A stretch of 64,000 bases of DNA from Acidobacteriota bacterium (lineage in GTDB: Bacteria > Actinomycetota > Actinomycetes > Actinomycetales > Microbacteriaceae). The stretch spans positions 1 through 64,000 of the forward strand of contig JABBOD010000012.1 in NCBI GenBank assembly GCA_019351995.1, written 5' to 3'. The translations under genes were made by a program, and so were the position numbers. Of the stretch, positions 27,192 through 35,250 are shown piece by piece. Each line of letters opens with the position of its first letter. The stretch's first letter is position 1. The notes below the pieces were generated by a model, which saw only the letters and a program-made list of their open reading frames with translations, had not been told where the DNA came from and did not search any database.

Positions 27192-27560
27192 CTACTTGAC
27201 GAACTCGATCGCCAGCGGGATCCGGTAGTACTCACCTCGGCTCGCGGCGACTGCCGCCAGGATGCCGAAGATGATCTGCACGATCCCGGCGGCGATGACG
27301 ATGAAGTAGCCGACGACGACGAAGACCAGCACGAAGCCGGCGGCGTAGGTGATCACGAGCGTGATGTGGAAGTTGAGCGCCTGACGGGTGTGCCAGCGGA
27401 CGAACGGCCCGCGGTCCTTGAGCACCAGATAGGCGATCAGCGGAGCGAGCCAATAGAAGAAGATGCTTCCCACGTGGGTCAGGATCGACCACATCCGCTC
27501 ATCGGCTGGACTCATCGTCGGCTGCGGGACGTAACCCTGCGCGGTCGGGGGCTGTGTCAT
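27192..27560 (-). CDS. DUF4870 domain membrane protein (first of two)
   Basis: 122 aa. A short Pro/Gln-rich N-terminus (TQPPTAQGYVPQP) is followed by about three membrane helices. Diagnostic DUF4870 stretches are MWSILTHVGSIFFYWLAPLIAY, LKDRGPFVRWHTRQALNF and the C-terminal YYRIPLAIEFVK. Function unknown. ATG 27560 is in leaderless position behind TTTAAT (plus-strand 27567-27572). Paralogue of the next gene upstream, with a strong terminator between the two. Confidence 0.85.
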   Translation of the reverse strand: MTQPPTAQGYVPQPTMSPADERMWSILTHVGSIFFYWLAPLIAYLVLKDRGPFVRWHTRQALNFHITLVITYAAGFVLVFVVVGYFIVIAAGIVQIIFGILAAVAASRGEYYRIPLAIEFVK

Positions 27561-27576
27561 GCCGCCATTAAACAGG

Positions 27577-27606
27577 AAAGAGCCGGACCGCGCGGTCCGG
27601 CTCTTT
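27577..27606. terminator. Perfect 30-bp palindromic terminator
   Basis: A fully self-complementary 30-mer. The arms start AAAGAGCCGGACCGC and the right arm ends in CTCTTT, giving U-rich tails on both strands. It lies just downstream of the second DUF4870 gene on the minus strand and just upstream of the first one's -10. Confidence 0.9.
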
Positions 27607-27619
27607 CGAGAAGACGTGA

Positions 27620-28009
27620 CTACTTGATCCAGCGGATGTTCACCGGGTAGCGGTACGAGCCGCCGCCGTTGACCTTCACGCCGCCCATGATCGCGAAGAT
27701 GAGGTTCACGACGACGAGCGCGAAGATGAGGAGTCCCGTAAGGATCTTCAGTGGGAAGAAGGCGATCGCCACGATGGCGTTCAGGACCTGGAGGATGATG
27801 AAGCCGGCGGCGACGTTGATTCCCCAGTTGAGGGCTTCTTTGCCCTCGACGTTGGTCTTGGGGCCGCGGTCCTTGAAGATCAGCCAGATGATGAGAGCCG
27901 GGACGAGCGAGAGAATGTTTCCGAAGTGGGCGAACGATGCCCACTGCTTGTCTTCCGCTTCGGTCAGCGGCGCCGCGGGACTCGGGGCGGCAGATGCGGG
28001 TTCAGTCAT
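27620..28009 (-). CDS. DUF4870 domain membrane protein (second of two)
   Basis: 129 aa. An Ala/Pro-rich N-terminus is followed by DKQWASFAHFGNILSLVP, WLIFKDRGPKTNVEGKEALNW and two or three membrane helices, ending YRYPVNIRWIK, the DUF4870 pattern. ATG 28009 has GAAAGG about 7 nt upstream, a proper ribosome site unlike its paralogue. The further upstream extension of the frame is rejected. It probably arose with the neighbouring gene by tandem duplication. Confidence 0.85.
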   Translation of the reverse strand: MTEPASAAPSPAAPLTEAEDKQWASFAHFGNILSLVPALIIWLIFKDRGPKTNVEGKEALNWGINVAAGFIILQVLNAIVAIAFFPLKILTGLLIFALVVVNLIFAIMGGVKVNGGGSYRYPVNIRWIK

Positions 28010-28163
28010 GATGTTGCCTTTCGATGTGCGGGGATGAACCCCGGTTTCTGGGAAAGAGCACGGGCTGGCACCTTCGCGGCCCGATTGGGCCAGGCACACG
28101 CACAAGCACAAGGTAGTGCTTCGCAATTCCCGCGTGCAACAGCTTGGGGCGGGTGTGTCGCGC

Positions 28164-28169
28164 TATTAT
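28164..28169 (+). promoter_or_regulatory. hrcA: -10 element of the hrcA operon
   Basis: TATTAT immediately before, and sharing one base with, the CIRCE element. The start site would fall inside the operator. The -35 is weak (TTGGGG is only 14 bp upstream). Confidence 0.6.
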
Positions 28170-28195
28170 TGGCAGTCAGTCGGCGTGAGTGCTAA
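28169..28195 (+). promoter_or_regulatory. CIRCE operator (HrcA binding site)
   Basis: TTGGCAGTC-N9-GAGTGCTAA. The right half is a perfect CIRCE half-site and the left half matches TTAGCACTC at 7 of 9 positions, with the canonical 9-nt spacer. It overlaps the -10 and start region of hrcA-dnaJ. This predicts autorepression by HrcA with relief during heat shock. Confidence 0.85.
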
Positions 28196-28236
28196 CCGTG
28201 TCGGCGCCGGATCGCGCGACGGAAGGCGGTGCTCTC

Positions 28237-29286
28237 ATGGTTTCGGATCGCGGCCTCGAAGTGCTCCGTGTGATCGTGCAGGACTATGTCGCCTCGCGGG
28301 AGCCGGTCGGCTCGAAAACCATCGTTGAGCGACACTCATTCGGGGTGTCCGCCGCCACCATCCGCAACGACATGGCGCAGCTCGAAGAGGAGGAGCTGAT
28401 CGCGGCTCCGCACACCTCATCCGGGCGCATCCCGACCGACAAGGGCTACCGCGTCTTCGTCGATCAACTGACGGAGCTCCGTCCACTCACTGCGGCGCAG
28501 CGCACCGCCATCGAGGCCTTTCTGGGCCAGGCCGTCGATTTGGATGACGTGCTCTCGCGCACGACGCGCCTTCTGTCTCAGCTCACCAACCAGGTCGCGC
28601 TGGCACAGTATCCGTCGTTCGGGAGCGCCCGTGTTCGGCATATCGAGCTCGTCGCGCTGGGTCCGACGCGACTCATGACGGTGCTGATCACTGACACCGG
28701 ACGCGTCGACCAGCGGCTTCTGGATATCGTCGTACCGGATGAGACGGGTCTCGGTGACGACTTTCTGGGGGAGTTGCGCGGAAAGCTCAACGCCGAGCTC
28801 GGCGGAGTGGCACTCGCCGATGCGACCGAGAAGCTGCGCGATCTGCCCGACTCTTTCCCACCGGCTCATTCGGCCGTGGCGGTGGCCGTTGCCGCCTGCC
28901 TGGGCGAGCAGGTCGCGGCGAATCGCCAGGACCGACTGGTGATGTCGGGAGCGGCCAATCTGGCACGCACGGAAAGCGACTTCAGCGGGAGCATCTACCC
29001 GGTGCTCGAAGCAATCGAGGAGCAGGTCACCTTGATCAAGCTCTTCAGCGAGATGGAGATCGACGGGGGTGGTGTGTCCGTCAGCATCGGCCGCGAAAAC
29101 CAGGGCTTCGGTCCTGGCGGGCAGCTGAGCGAGACGAGCGTGCTGGCATCCGGCTACTCGGCTTCCGGCGGGAGCGTTGCGCGTCTCGGCGTGCTCGGTC
29201 CCACCCGGATGGATTATTCGAACAATATGGCAGCCGTGCGGGCCGTAGCCCGCTACCTCACGCGGTTGCTCGGTAAGGAACAGTAA
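28237..29286 (+). CDS. hrcA: Heat-inducible transcription repressor HrcA
   Basis: 349 aa. The N-terminal winged helix begins MVSDRGLEVLRVIVQDYVAS and includes VSAATIRNDMAQLEEEELI and HTSSGRIPTDKGYR, all family hallmarks. The GAF-like and dimerisation domains follow. It represses class I heat-shock genes through CIRCE, its activity depending on GroEL. ATG 28237 has GGAAGGCGG 7 nt upstream; the in-frame upstream extension overlaps CIRCE and is rejected. First gene of hrcA-dnaJ. Confidence 0.96.
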   Translation: MVSDRGLEVLRVIVQDYVASREPVGSKTIVERHSFGVSAATIRNDMAQLEEEELIAAPHTSSGRIPTDKGYRVFVDQLTELRPLTAAQRTAIEAFLGQAVDLDDVLSRTTRLLSQLTNQVALAQYPSFGSARVRHIELVALGPTRLMTVLITDTGRVDQRLLDIVVPDETGLGDDFLGELRGKLNAELGGVALADATEKLRDLPDSFPPAHSAVAVAVAACLGEQVAANRQDRLVMSGAANLARTESDFSGSIYPVLEAIEEQVTLIKLFSEMEIDGGGVSVSIGRENQGFGPGGQLSETSVLASGYSASGGSVARLGVLGPTRMDYSNNMAAVRAVARYLTRLLGKEQ

Positions 29287-29289
29287 AGA

Positions 29290-30402
29290 GTGGCTGACCA
29301 CTATGAAGTTCTCGGGGTCGATCGCGCCGCGACGCCCGAAGAGATCAAGAAGGCATACCGCAAACTGGCTCGCGAGCTGCATCCCGACGTGAATCCGAGC
29401 GAGGATGCCGCCGAGCGGTTCAAGCTCGTGACGCACGCCTACGACGTGCTCAGCGATCCCGATCAACGCGAGCGCTACGACCTCGGGCCGCAGGCCGGGT
29501 TCGGCGGTGGCGGAGCCGGTGGTTTCGGTTTCGGCGACATCTTCGAGACGTTCTTCGGCGCGGCTCAGGGTGGCCGTGCCAGCGGACCGCGTTCCCGCCG
29601 CGAACGCGGCCAAGACGCACTGCTGCGCGTCGAGGTCGAGTTGCAGGAGGTGGTCTTCGGCACCAAGCGCAACATCGAAGTCGATACCGCGATCGTCTGC
29701 GAGACCTGCGCGGGGAGCTGTTGTGCGCCAGGAACGAAGCCGGTGACGTGCGACATCTGTCGTGGCTCCGGCTCGATCCAGCGCTCGGTGCGTTCCCTGC
29801 TGGGCAACGTGATGACGTCCAGCCCCTGTGGAACCTGCCGGGGTTACGGCACGGTCATCCCGAACCCGTGCCCGACGTGTGCCGGGCAAGGTCGGGTGCG
29901 TGCCAAACGGGTCGTCACGGTCGACGTGCCCTCGGGGGTCGACACCGGGATGCGTCTGCACCTTCCCGGCGAGGGCGAAGCCGGACCGGCCGGGGGAGCG
30001 AACGGCGACCTGTACCTCGAGGTCAAGGTCAAGCACCACGACATCTTCAGCCGCAACGGCGACGATTTGCTTGCCACTCTCGAGATTCAGATGACCGATG
30101 CGATCCTGGGCACGACATCGACCCTGCCGGGTCTGGACGGCGAGGTCTCCATCGACATCAAGCCCGGCATCCAGAGCGCCGATATCGTGACGGTGAAGGA
30201 GCGCGGGATCACGCGCTTGCGCGGCGGCGGTCGCGGTGACCTCAAGGTCGGCATCCAGGTGGTGACCCCGGTGCGACTCAACAACAAGGAGACGCAGCTG
30301 ATCAAACAGTTCGCCGAGAGTCGCCGCCCGGTCGCGCCCGAGTTCTCGCATTTCCAGCAGGGGCTTTTCGCGAAGCTGCGCGACCGCTTCCTCAACATCT
30401 GA
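29290..30402 (+). CDS. dnaJ: Chaperone DnaJ
   Basis: 370 aa. The J domain carries HPD ([11 protein letters not shown], about residues 31-41). A Gly/Phe-rich linker, a four-motif zinc domain and the C-terminal substrate-binding domains follow. Zinc motifs II-IV are regular ([24 protein letters not shown]), but motif I reads CETCAGSC, with Cys in place of the last Gly and another Cys directly after. Co-chaperone of DnaK. The GTG start is three bases after the hrcA stop, with AAGGA 10 nt upstream. Confidence 0.96.
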   Translation: MADHYEVLGVDRAATPEEIKKAYRKLARELHPDVNPSEDAAERFKLVTHAYDVLSDPDQRERYDLGPQAGFGGGGAGGFGFGDIFETFFGAAQGGRASGPRSRRERGQDALLRVEVELQEVVFGTKRNIEVDTAIVCETCAGSCCAPGTKPVTCDICRGSGSIQRSVRSLLGNVMTSSPCGTCRGYGTVIPNPCPTCAGQGRVRAKRVVTVDVPSGVDTGMRLHLPGEGEAGPAGGANGDLYLEVKVKHHDIFSRNGDDLLATLEIQMTDAILGTTSTLPGLDGEVSIDIKPGIQSADIVTVKERGITRLRGGGRGDLKVGIQVVTPVRLNNKETQLIKQFAESRRPVAPEFSHFQQGLFAKLRDRFLNI

Positions 30403-30410
30403 GTCGAACT

Positions 30411-31139
30411 GTGGCGTCGCTGTACCTGAACCCCGCGCTCGAATCGGCGGATGCCGTGATCGGTGCGCGAGTGAGTGTCACGGGCGAGGAAGCGCGGCAT
30501 GGCGTCTCGGTCGCTCGTGTGCGGATCGGCGAGCGGATCGCCATCGGCGACGGAGCGGGATTCCTGGCATGGGGTGCCGTGGTGACCGCGACGCCGAACG
30601 AACTCGCCATCGAGGTGGACGAGGTTCGCCACGACCCCGAGCCTGAGCCGCCGCTGTGGCTCGCGCAGGCTCTCGCCAAAGGCGACCGTGACGAACTGGC
30701 CGTGCAGGCCGCAACCGAACTGGGGGCTGCGGGGGTCATCCCGTGGGCAGCCGAGCGGTCGGTTTCCCGGTGGGAGGGGCTGAAAGAGACAAAGGGGCGC
30801 GAGCGATGGGTCTCGATCGTGCGCGAGGCGAGCAAACAGGCGATCCGATCGCGCGTTCCGGAGGTCGCCGCCCTCGCGACCGCCGCGGCCCTCGCCGCGC
30901 TGCCGGGTCGGCTGCTCATCCTCGATCCTGTCGCGGATGTCGCCATGTCCGAGGTGCCGCTGGGGCCCGAGCGCATCACGCTCGTCGTGGGTCCGGAGGG
31001 CGGAATCTCCGCGCGTGAGTTCGCGCTGCTCGCCGAGAGCGGTGCCACCCGCGTGCGCCTGGGCCGGGAGGTGCTGCGCACCTCGACGGCCGGCCCGGCG
31101 GCGCTCGCGCTCGTGAACGTGCGACTCGGCCGCTGGTGA
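30411..31139 (+). CDS. rsmE: 16S rRNA (uracil-1498-N3)-methyltransferase
   Basis: 242 aa, SPOUT methyltransferase. An N-terminal PUA-like domain (RHGVSVARVRIGERI) is followed by the knotted C-terminal domain, with conserved ELGAAGVIPWAAERS, VVGPEGGISAREFALL and LGREVLRTSTAG (the SAM-binding knot). It methylates U1498 in helix 44. GTG start eight bases after dnaJ, consistent with the common dnaJ-rsmE order. It overlaps the APH-like gene by 4 nt (GTGA). Confidence 0.93.
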   Translation: MASLYLNPALESADAVIGARVSVTGEEARHGVSVARVRIGERIAIGDGAGFLAWGAVVTATPNELAIEVDEVRHDPEPEPPLWLAQALAKGDRDELAVQAATELGAAGVIPWAAERSVSRWEGLKETKGRERWVSIVREASKQAIRSRVPEVAALATAAALAALPGRLLILDPVADVAMSEVPLGPERITLVVGPEGGISAREFALLAESGATRVRLGREVLRTSTAGPAALALVNVRLGRW

Positions 31140-31825
31140 CCGGCCGCCCGCTCGCCCACACGCCAGTCGGTCGGGTCGACGTTCCCGAGTTGGTGCGCGT
31201 TGTCGCCTCCGGCGGCGAGCTCGAGGCGATCTGGGTGAATGGACTGGGCGGGCTGACCGTTCGAGACGGCGCGCGGTACCTCAAGTGGAATCCGCTCGGC
31301 AGCGGTGTCGATCTGGAAGATGAGCGCACCCGGCTGGTGTGGGCCGGACAGCGGCATCCGGTGCCCGAGGTCCTGGATTTCCGACGCGACGAGCACGGTC
31401 AGGTCCTGGTGACGCGCGCGCTCGACGGCTCAGGAGCGGTCACCGACGTGTGGCTGGCTCGACCGCGCGACGCCGTGCGAGCGATCGCGGCGGGGCTCCG
31501 CACGCTGCACGAGCTTCCGGTCGGTGAGTGCCCCTTCGCGTGCTCGTGGGCCGCGATCGGAGGGACGATCGCCGATCCCGTCGTGGTGCACGGCGACCCG
31601 TGCGCACCCAACACGATCATCGGTCATCACGCGCGGTTCGCCGGGCATGTCGACCTCGGCGCTCTGGGGATCGCCGACCGGTGGGCCGACCTCGCCGTGG
31701 CGAGCATGAGCCTGGACTGGAACTTCGGGCCCGGATGGCAGGAGGAGTTCTTCGCGGCGTACGGGATCGCGCACGACGAGCAGCGCATCCGGCAGTATCG
31801 GGCGCTGTGGGACGCGGCACCTTAA
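31136..31825 (+). CDS. Aminoglycoside 3'-phosphotransferase-like kinase
   Basis: 229 aa. The APH/protein-kinase-like catalytic loop is VVHGDPCAPNTI (HGDxxxxN, Asp base) and the Mg2+-binding segment is GHVDLGALGIADRWADLAVA (VDxG, then D..D). The C-terminal DWNFGPGWQEEFFAAYGI resembles APH(3'). It is about 30 residues shorter than typical APH(3') enzymes and the ATP-binding N-lobe is compact. The natural substrate may be an ordinary metabolite rather than an antibiotic. It is embedded in a housekeeping operon and overlaps rsmE. Confidence 0.85.
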   Translation: MTGRPLAHTPVGRVDVPELVRVVASGGELEAIWVNGLGGLTVRDGARYLKWNPLGSGVDLEDERTRLVWAGQRHPVPEVLDFRRDEHGQVLVTRALDGSGAVTDVWLARPRDAVRAIAAGLRTLHELPVGECPFACSWAAIGGTIADPVVVHGDPCAPNTIIGHHARFAGHVDLGALGIADRWADLAVASMSLDWNFGPGWQEEFFAAYGIAHDEQRIRQYRALWDAAP

Positions 31826-31828
31826 GAT
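31823..31828 (+). promoter_or_regulatory. Leaderless -10 element of the HIT gene
   Basis: TAAGAT, whose TAA is the stop codon of the APH-like gene, ends seven bases before ATG 31836. Confidence 0.5.
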
Positions 31829-31835
31829 GGTTGAC

Positions 31836-32213
31836 ATGTCGAGCGAGGAGCCTCCCGTCGTCGAACGCACGGTGTTCGAACGCATCGTCGCGCGCGAGAT
31901 CCCGGCGACGATCGTCTATGAAGACGACCGGATCATCGCGTTTCGGGACATCGCGCCGAAAGCGCCCGTGCACATGCTCGTCGTGCCCAAGACCTCGGAG
32001 TTCACGAACGTCACGGAGCTCGCGGCAGCGGATCCGCGATTGCTCGCCGATCTGGTGGCCGTCGCGCAACAGCTCGCTGACGAGTACGCGGGTGGGCAAT
32101 ACCGCCTCGTCTTCAACACCGGCGAACGCGTAGGACAGACCGTATTCCACGTCCACGCTCACCTTCTCAGCACGAACAGTGGCGACTCCTCGGAAGGCAC
32201 CCTTGGCTTCTAG
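31836..32213 (+). CDS. HIT family (histidine triad) nucleotide hydrolase/transferase
   Basis: 125 aa. The HIT motif is HVHAHLL near the C-terminus. Other Hint-type stretches are ATIVYEDDRIIAFRDIAP and APVHMLVVPK. It hydrolyses purine nucleotide phosphoramidates. ATG 31836 is preferred over ATG 31827 because the TAAGAT hexamer is then correctly spaced. It is followed by phoH with overlap, the usual HIT-phoH-ybeY order in actinobacteria. Confidence 0.92.
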   Translation: MSSEEPPVVERTVFERIVAREIPATIVYEDDRIIAFRDIAPKAPVHMLVVPKTSEFTNVTELAAADPRLLADLVAVAQQLADEYAGGQYRLVFNTGERVGQTVFHVHAHLLSTNSGDSSEGTLGF

Positions 32214-33318
32214 CGACCTCCCCGCCTCGAGCGAACCGATTCCGACCGCGCACGCCGAGTTTCCCGTTGACGGCGTCGCCATGGTTCGTCTCCTCGGTCC
32301 CCAGGACCGACTGCTGGCCATGATCGAGCGGCAATACCCCGACGTGGCACTGCTCGTGCGGGGCAACCAGGTGAGCTTGGACGGTCCGGCCGAGCAGGTG
32401 CACGCCGCCGAGCGGCTGGTGCAGGAGTTGATTCAACTGGTTCGCAACGGCGCCGACCTCGGACCCGTCGATGTGACCAGCTCCGTTCGCATCTTGGAAC
32501 GGAACGAGGGTAGCCCGGCCGAGGTGCTCAGCCAGGCGATCCTCACCAGCAAGGGCAAGAGCATCCGGCCGAAGACGCTGGGTCAGAAGGCGTACGTCGA
32601 CGCCATCGACCTCAACACGATCACCTTCGGCATCGGTCCGGCAGGGACCGGCAAGACGTACCTGGCCATGGCGAAGGCGGTGCAGGCGCTGCAGCGCAAA
32701 GAGGTGGATCGCATCATCCTGACCCGCCCCGCGGTCGAGGCGGGGGAGCGGCTGGGCTTCCTTCCCGGCACCCTGACCGACAAGATCGATCCGTATCTGC
32801 GGCCGCTCTATGACGCGCTCAACGAGATGATGGATCCCGAGATCGTGCCCAAGCTGCTGGCGGCGGGGACCATCGAGGTGGCCCCGCTTGCATACATGCG
32901 CGGTCGAACACTCAACAATGCCTTCGTCGTGCTCGATGAGGCGCAGAACACCACCCCGGAGCAGATGAAGATGTTCCTGACCCGGCTGGGATTCGGCACG
33001 CGCATGGTGGTGACCGGCGATGTGACCCAGATCGACTTGCCCGGGGGCGCGAGTGGTCTGCAGTTGGTGACGCGCGTGCTCGACGGGATCCCCGACATCC
33101 ATTTCGCGCGTCTCACCAGCGAGGACGTGGTGCGCCACTCGCTGGTCGGCCGGATCGTCGACGCGTACACGAAGTACGACGCGGAACGGCAGCTTCGGCA
33201 GTATGAGCGGACGCAGGCCGACACCGACGACGGGAACCGCGCTGAGCGACGCGGGCATGGCCCACAGGACCGACGCCCACCGTCGAGTGAGCGCCCCAAG
33301 CGCGGATGGCGCGGCTGA
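32203..33318 (+). CDS. phoH: PhoH family ATPase
   Basis: 371 aa from TTG 32203. A KH-like N-terminal region precedes the PhoH ATPase domain. Walker A is GPAGTGKTYLA and Walker B FVVLDEAQNTT, with TRPAVEAGERLGFLPG and VVTGDVTQIDLP also conserved. The C-terminal tail is charged and disordered. TTG 32203 has GGAAGG (32192-32197) 5 nt upstream and overlaps HIT by 11 nt. GTG 32179 is an alternative that would add 8 residues but has no ribosome site. Probably involved in RNA metabolism with YbeY. Confidence 0.9.
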   Translation: MASSDLPASSEPIPTAHAEFPVDGVAMVRLLGPQDRLLAMIERQYPDVALLVRGNQVSLDGPAEQVHAAERLVQELIQLVRNGADLGPVDVTSSVRILERNEGSPAEVLSQAILTSKGKSIRPKTLGQKAYVDAIDLNTITFGIGPAGTGKTYLAMAKAVQALQRKEVDRIILTRPAVEAGERLGFLPGTLTDKIDPYLRPLYDALNEMMDPEIVPKLLAAGTIEVAPLAYMRGRTLNNAFVVLDEAQNTTPEQMKMFLTRLGFGTRMVVTGDVTQIDLPGGASGLQLVTRVLDGIPDIHFARLTSEDVVRHSLVGRIVDAYTKYDAERQLRQYERTQADTDDGNRAERRGHGPQDRRPPSSERPKRGWRG

Positions 33319-33779
33319 TGTCGATCGAAATCAACAACGAGAGCGGCGTCGAGATCGACGAGTCCGCGCTGCTGCGACTCGTCGCGTTCGAACTCGACTT
33401 CCTGCACGTGCACGCCGACGCGGAGCTCGCGATCCTGCTCGTCGACGAGGCCGCGATGGAGCAGCTGCACGTTCAGTGGATGGACGAGCCGGGTCCGACC
33501 GACGTGCTCAGCTTTCCGATGGACGAGCTGCGACCTGGCAGCGAAGACGATGTCACGCCGGCGGGACTGCTCGGAGACATCGTCCTCTGTCCGCAGGTCG
33601 CGATTGCGCAGGCGGAGGCCGCCGGTCATTCCGCGCTGGAGGAGCTCGTGCTGCTGACCGCACACGGATTGCTGCACCTGCTCGGTTTCGATCACGTCGA
33701 ACCGGAAGACGAGAAGGAGATGTTCGGCATCCAGCGGGACATCTTGGTCGGTTTCACCCTCGCCGAGCGACGACGGTAG
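33318..33779 (+). CDS. ybeY: Endoribonuclease YbeY (rRNA maturation)
   Basis: 153 aa. The zinc motif is HGLLHLLGFDH (H-x3-H-x5-H) near the C-terminus. It is preceded by TDVLSFPMDEL and GDIVLCPQVA, the conserved YbeY core. It acts in 16S rRNA 3'-end maturation and ribosome quality control. ATG 33318 overlaps the phoH stop (TGATG) and gives the standard MSIEI N-terminus. Confidence 0.95.
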   Translation: MSIEINNESGVEIDESALLRLVAFELDFLHVHADAELAILLVDEAAMEQLHVQWMDEPGPTDVLSFPMDELRPGSEDDVTPAGLLGDIVLCPQVAIAQAEAAGHSALEELVLLTAHGLLHLLGFDHVEPEDEKEMFGIQRDILVGFTLAERRR

Positions 33780-33783
33780 CCGC

Positions 33784-35250
33784 ATGATCGTCGCGGTCTT
33801 CGTCGCAGTCGCCGCGCTTCTTGTCGCCGTCGGCGGCTTGCTGGCGGCAACGGACGCCGCGCTCGGGGTGCTCAGCCGTGCCGATCTCATCGACCTTGCC
33901 GGCCAGCACGTGCGCGTGAAGGCCCCCTTGCTCGCGCTCTCCAACGATCTCGGGCATTCCGTCAATGCGGTGAACTTCATGCGCGTGGTCTCGGAGACCG
34001 CGGCGGCGGTGCTGATCACCCTTGCGTTCGCCTCCGTGTTTCCGCAGTGGTGGCTTGTCCTGCTCTGCAGTGCCTTCGTGATGACCGCGGCCTCGTTCGT
34101 GCTGGTGGGGTCCAGTCCACGGTCGGTCGGCCGTGCCCATGCCAAGGGCATCATCGTGTTTGCGGCCCCGCTGGTGCGCTTCATCCGGGTGCTGCTCGGG
34201 CCGCTCGCCGACTTGCTCGTGGCGCTCGGAAATCGGGTCACGCCCGGACGCCCATCGGCGATCTCGTTCGCCAGCGAGGAGCAACTGCTCAGCATGGTCG
34301 ATGAGGCTGCCGAACTCGACGTTCTCGAGGAGGATGACCGTGAACTCATCCACTCGATCTTCGAGTTCAGCGACACCGTGGTGCGCGAAGTGATGATCCC
34401 GCGCACCGAGATGATCACGGTCGACGACGATGCGAAAGTCGGCGCGGCGATGGGACAGTTTCTGTCCACCGGCGTCTCGCGGATGCCGGTGACGGGAAAG
34501 GACGCCGACGAGGTGCTCGGAATCCTGTATCTGCGCGATGTGGCACGACTGACCCATGAGAAGCCGGGGGATGCGGCGACCAAGACCGTCAACCAGCTTG
34601 CCAGGCCCGCACTGTTCGTCCCGGAGTCCAAGAAGGCCGATGACACCTTGCGTCAGATGCAACTCGAGTCGAATCACCTGGCCATGGTCGTCGACGAGTA
34701 CGGGGGAATTGCGGGCCTGGTGACCCTGGAGGATCTCATCGAGGAACTCGTCGGCGACATCTCCGACGAGTACGACCGAGATGTGGCCGAGGTGACCGAG
34801 CTCTCCGACGGGCGCTACCGCGTGAGCGCCCGCTTGCCCACCGACGAGCTCGGGGACCTCTTCGGTATCGAGCTCGACGACGATGACGTCGATTCGGTCG
34901 GCGGTCTCCTGACCAAGGCGATCGGTCGCCTTCCCGTTGCCGGCTCTGCAGCGACCGTGTCGGGGTTGGTGCTGACAGCCGAGCGCACCGAAGGCCGTCG
35001 CAAACACCTCACGACGGTGCTGGTCGAACGCGACCAGGCCCTCATGGATGCGGAGACCGCCTTCGCGAATACCGACAAGCCGGAGAAGCCCGGGAAGCCA
35101 GACAAGCCCGCGAAGCCAGACAGGGCCGAGAAGTCCGACAAGGCCGAGAAGTCCGACAGGGCCGACCGGGCTGACAGGGCCCCCAAAGCGGAGAAGCCCC
35201 AGAAGGCCGACCGTTCGGCGAGCCAGAACGAGAAGAGCGCCGCATCATGA
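33784..35250 (+). CDS. CNNM/CorC (HlyC) family protein with CBS pair and low-complexity tail
   Basis: 488 aa. The N-terminal DUF21/CNNM membrane domain has about three or four helices (residues 1-140). A tandem CBS pair lies around 200-330 (REVMIPRTEMITVDDD, GVSRMPVTGKDADEVLGILYL), followed by a CorC/HlyC C-terminal domain. The CNNM family is linked to Mg2+/Co2+ efflux. The last 55 residues are a repetitive Lys/Asp/Pro/Ala tail. Start ATG 33784 is four bases after ybeY and its stop overlaps era (ATGA). Typical ybeY-corC-era order. Confidence 0.92.
   Translation: MIVAVFVAVAALLVAVGGLLAATDAALGVLSRADLIDLAGQHVRVKAPLLALSNDLGHSVNAVNFMRVVSETAAAVLITLAFASVFPQWWLVLLCSAFVMTAASFVLVGSSPRSVGRAHAKGIIVFAAPLVRFIRVLLGPLADLLVALGNRVTPGRPSAISFASEEQLLSMVDEAAELDVLEEDDRELIHSIFEFSDTVVREVMIPRTEMITVDDDAKVGAAMGQFLSTGVSRMPVTGKDADEVLGILYLRDVARLTHEKPGDAATKTVNQLARPALFVPESKKADDTLRQMQLESNHLAMVVDEYGGIAGLVTLEDLIEELVGDISDEYDRDVAEVTELSDGRYRVSARLPTDELGDLFGIELDDDDVDSVGGLLTKAIGRLPVAGSAATVSGLVLTAERTEGRRKHLTTVLVERDQALMDAETAFANTDKPEKPGKPDKPAKPDRAEKSDKAEKSDRADRADRAPKAEKPQKADRSASQNEKSAAS
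35085..35210 (+). repeat. Degenerate coding microrepeat in the CorC-like gene
   Basis: Imperfect repeats of AAG-CC-GA-type units encode KPxKP, KSDKAEKSD and RADRADRA. The length is likely variable between strains. Confidence 0.6.
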
